Source: Lachnospiraceae bacterium
GTDB lineage: Bacteria > Bacillota > Clostridia > Lachnospirales > Lachnospiraceae
DNA length: 64,000 bases
Reading direction: 5' to 3'
NCBI GenBank assembly: GCA_022845895.1
Contig: AP025573.1
Location: 1,956,501 to 2,020,500 of the forward strand
Part shown: piece after piece, positions 62,913 to 64,000 of the stretch
Layout of the letters: the number at the start of each line of letters is the position of its first letter
Position numbering within the stretch: position 1 is the first letter of the stretch
Made by a program: the position numbers and the translations under genes
Notes under the pieces: generated by a model
The model's database searches: none
What the model was told of the DNA's origin: nothing
What the model saw: only the letters and a program-made list of their open reading frames with translations

Positions 62913-63417
62913 TCCTTTGTTCTTCCGCTTCTAACCTTCGGTTAATGTGTAATATGGCCTGATATAGTACAAGGGTTGCCAGTATGGTGTACACCAGCTC
63001 CGGCAGAATCAGTTTTATAAGATAGCTGCCGAATGAAAAATCGCCGTACAGCATATAAAAGCAAATATACAAGACGAGCCCGTACAGCAGTTCGCTCGCG
63101 GCTATGAGCGCAATCGGAAGTTTGATATCCTCATCGTAGAAAAGGCGCCGGAAACATCCGTTAACATATCCGATTACGGCAAAAAGCAGCGTGTAAAAGC
63201 CAAGTGTGCTGCCCCAGAAGATATCCATAAGCAGGCCGGATACTATCCCTACCGCCATGCCGGTCTTCTTGCCACGCATGAAGCCGAAAGAAGCCGTGAC
63301 GATGATGAGCAGATTCGGCTTGATTCCGGCAAAGGAAAGCACGTGGAATACGGTGCTTCCGAGCAGGAAGCAGACGAGGATTATAAGAAAGGTGATAACC
63401 TTGCGCTTCAAAATCAT
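62893..63417 (-). CDS. mreD: Rod-shape determining protein MreD
   Basis: 174 residues with five or six helices and the GxxxGLLMDIFWGSTLGFY motif near residue 58 typical of MreD. Elongasome membrane protein linking MreC and PBP2. Overlaps mreC (ATGA) and mrdA. Confidence 0.92.
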   Translation of the reverse strand: MILKRKVITFLIILVCFLLGSTVFHVLSFAGIKPNLLIIVTASFGFMRGKKTGMAVGIVSGLLMDIFWGSTLGFYTLLFAVIGYVNGCFRRLFYDEDIKLPIALIAASELLYGLVLYICFYMLYGDFSFGSYLIKLILPELVYTILATLVLYQAILHINRRLEAEEQRSASKFV

Positions 63418-63998
63418 TCACCCCCGTCTTCTGTCTTGTCATCCTTATTGACCATATCTTGTTTTGTCGTCGTGATGACGAGAACTTCCTGCAGCTTGCT
63501 GAAATCGACTGCCGGCGTAATATATCCGGAACGGGTCAGGTTGTTGGAATCCACTTTTATCTCGCTGATATAGCCGATGAACAGCCCCTGTAAAAACCGG
63601 TCTCCGATATGGGACGTCACGATCTGCTCACCGACTTCAATCTTATTGTCGTTGTTTGCAAGCTTTTCAAAACGGATCCGTCCGTCTGACATAAGCTTCA
63701 AATCTCCACGCACGATACATGTATCTGAGGTAGACAGCACCATACCGCTCACATTGCTGGAATCGTCAATGATAGAACGCACCTGCGCATAGTTCGGTCC
63801 CACTTCCGTGACGATTCCGACAAGTCCGCTGCCGGCCAGTACATTGCAGTTCTTCTTGATTCCATCCTTGCTTCCTTTGTCAATCGTAAAATCACTGAAC
63901 CAGTTCGTCCCGTTGTTGGCGATGACATGAGCACCAATCTTATTATAATCCGAATAGTTCTCATCCAGCTTGTACAGCTCTCTGAGGCGTTCCAGCTC
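63414..63998 (-). CDS. mreC: Rod-shape determining protein MreC (5' partial)
   Basis: C-terminal 194 residues; the frame is open through the window's right edge. The beta-barrel core of MreC is visible (VIANNGTNWFSDFTIDKGSKDGI, VLAGSGLVGIVTEVGPNYAQVRSIID, IVTSHIGDRFLQGLFIGYI). It assembles outside the membrane and activates PBP2/RodA. The upstream gene should be mreB. Confidence 0.9.
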   Translation of the reverse strand, partial: ELERLRELYKLDENYSDYNKIGAHVIANNGTNWFSDFTIDKGSKDGIKKNCNVLAGSGLVGIVTEVGPNYAQVRSIIDDSSNVSGMVLSTSDTCIVRGDLKLMSDGRIRFEKLANNDNKIEVGEQIVTSHIGDRFLQGLFIGYISEIKVDSNNLTRSGYITPAVDFSKLQEVLVITTTKQDMVNKDDKTEDGGE

Positions 63999-64000
63999 GT

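Noticed and set aside
63414..63998. mreC as a pseudogene
   Set aside because: It is cut only by the window edge; the frame stays open to the end.

Overview
The window reads as a chromosomal segment of a low-to-mid GC Firmicute of the Lachnospiraceae (Clostridium cluster XIVa). Gene orders typical of Clostridia are present: rplU-prp-rpmA-obgE, the sepF/ylm group and the mreCD-mrdA-minCDE-rodA group. A BaiA protein that matches the bile-acid 3alpha-hydroxysteroid dehydrogenase of Clostridium scindens very closely (recalled, not searched) points to a bile-acid 7alpha-dehydroxylating gut species such as C. scindens or C. hylemonae. I saw no rRNA, tRNA or CRISPR array.

Layout. 1-5 kb: 5'-truncated hybrid sensor kinase and a radical SAM/DUF2344 pair. 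5-7 kb: a REP-associated transposase (RAYT) and an SPL-like radical SAM gene, bracketed by three copies of a GGGGTC-type palindromic repeat. 7-17 kb: ybaK, HAD phosphatase, lysC, CBS protein, amidohydrolase, EamA transporter, asnA, nrdAB (with two NrdR-type boxes) and a second EamA transporter. 17-22 kb: rplU-prp-rpmA, then obgE-yhbY-nadD-yqeK-rsfS. 22-25 kb: ECF sigma factor, membrane protein and ABC-2 exporter. 25-26.5 kb: divergent lexA and yneA-like SOS pair with four LexA-box-like sites. 26.6-30 kb: tyrosine recombinase, MFS transporter, AraC regulator. 30-36 kb: a large hybrid histidine kinase and a REC/GGDEF/EAL protein in one operon. 36-42 kb: LysR regulator converging on a bile-acid cluster transcribed leftwards, baiJ-like flavoprotein, baiK-like CoA-transferase, baiL-like SDR and baiA.

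42.3-43.3 kb is the one long gene-free stretch. It holds two inverted copies of a roughly 260-nt element whose closing stems differ in sequence but remain self-complementary, so it may be an undescribed structured RNA or a palindromic mobile repeat; a shortened third copy lies next to asnA. 43-48 kb: a two-component system followed by an FtsX-type ABC exporter whose promoter carries spaced TGTCAC repeats. 48-55.5 kb: ttcA, a cytidylate-kinase-like gene, rluD-type synthase, lspA, ylmH, sepF, yggS, an HlyD-like membrane protein and a YhcC-type radical SAM gene. 55.6-64 kb: DUF378 protein, a D,D-carboxypeptidase lipoprotein, mgsA, rodA, minE, minD, minC, mrdA, mreD and a 5'-truncated mreC, i.e. 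cell elongation and septum placement.

The most interesting points are the accessory bai cluster (route to allo-bile acids), the paired ~260-nt elements, and three families of intergenic palindromes that serve as terminators, stop codons and possibly a promoter -35 box for neighbouring genes.
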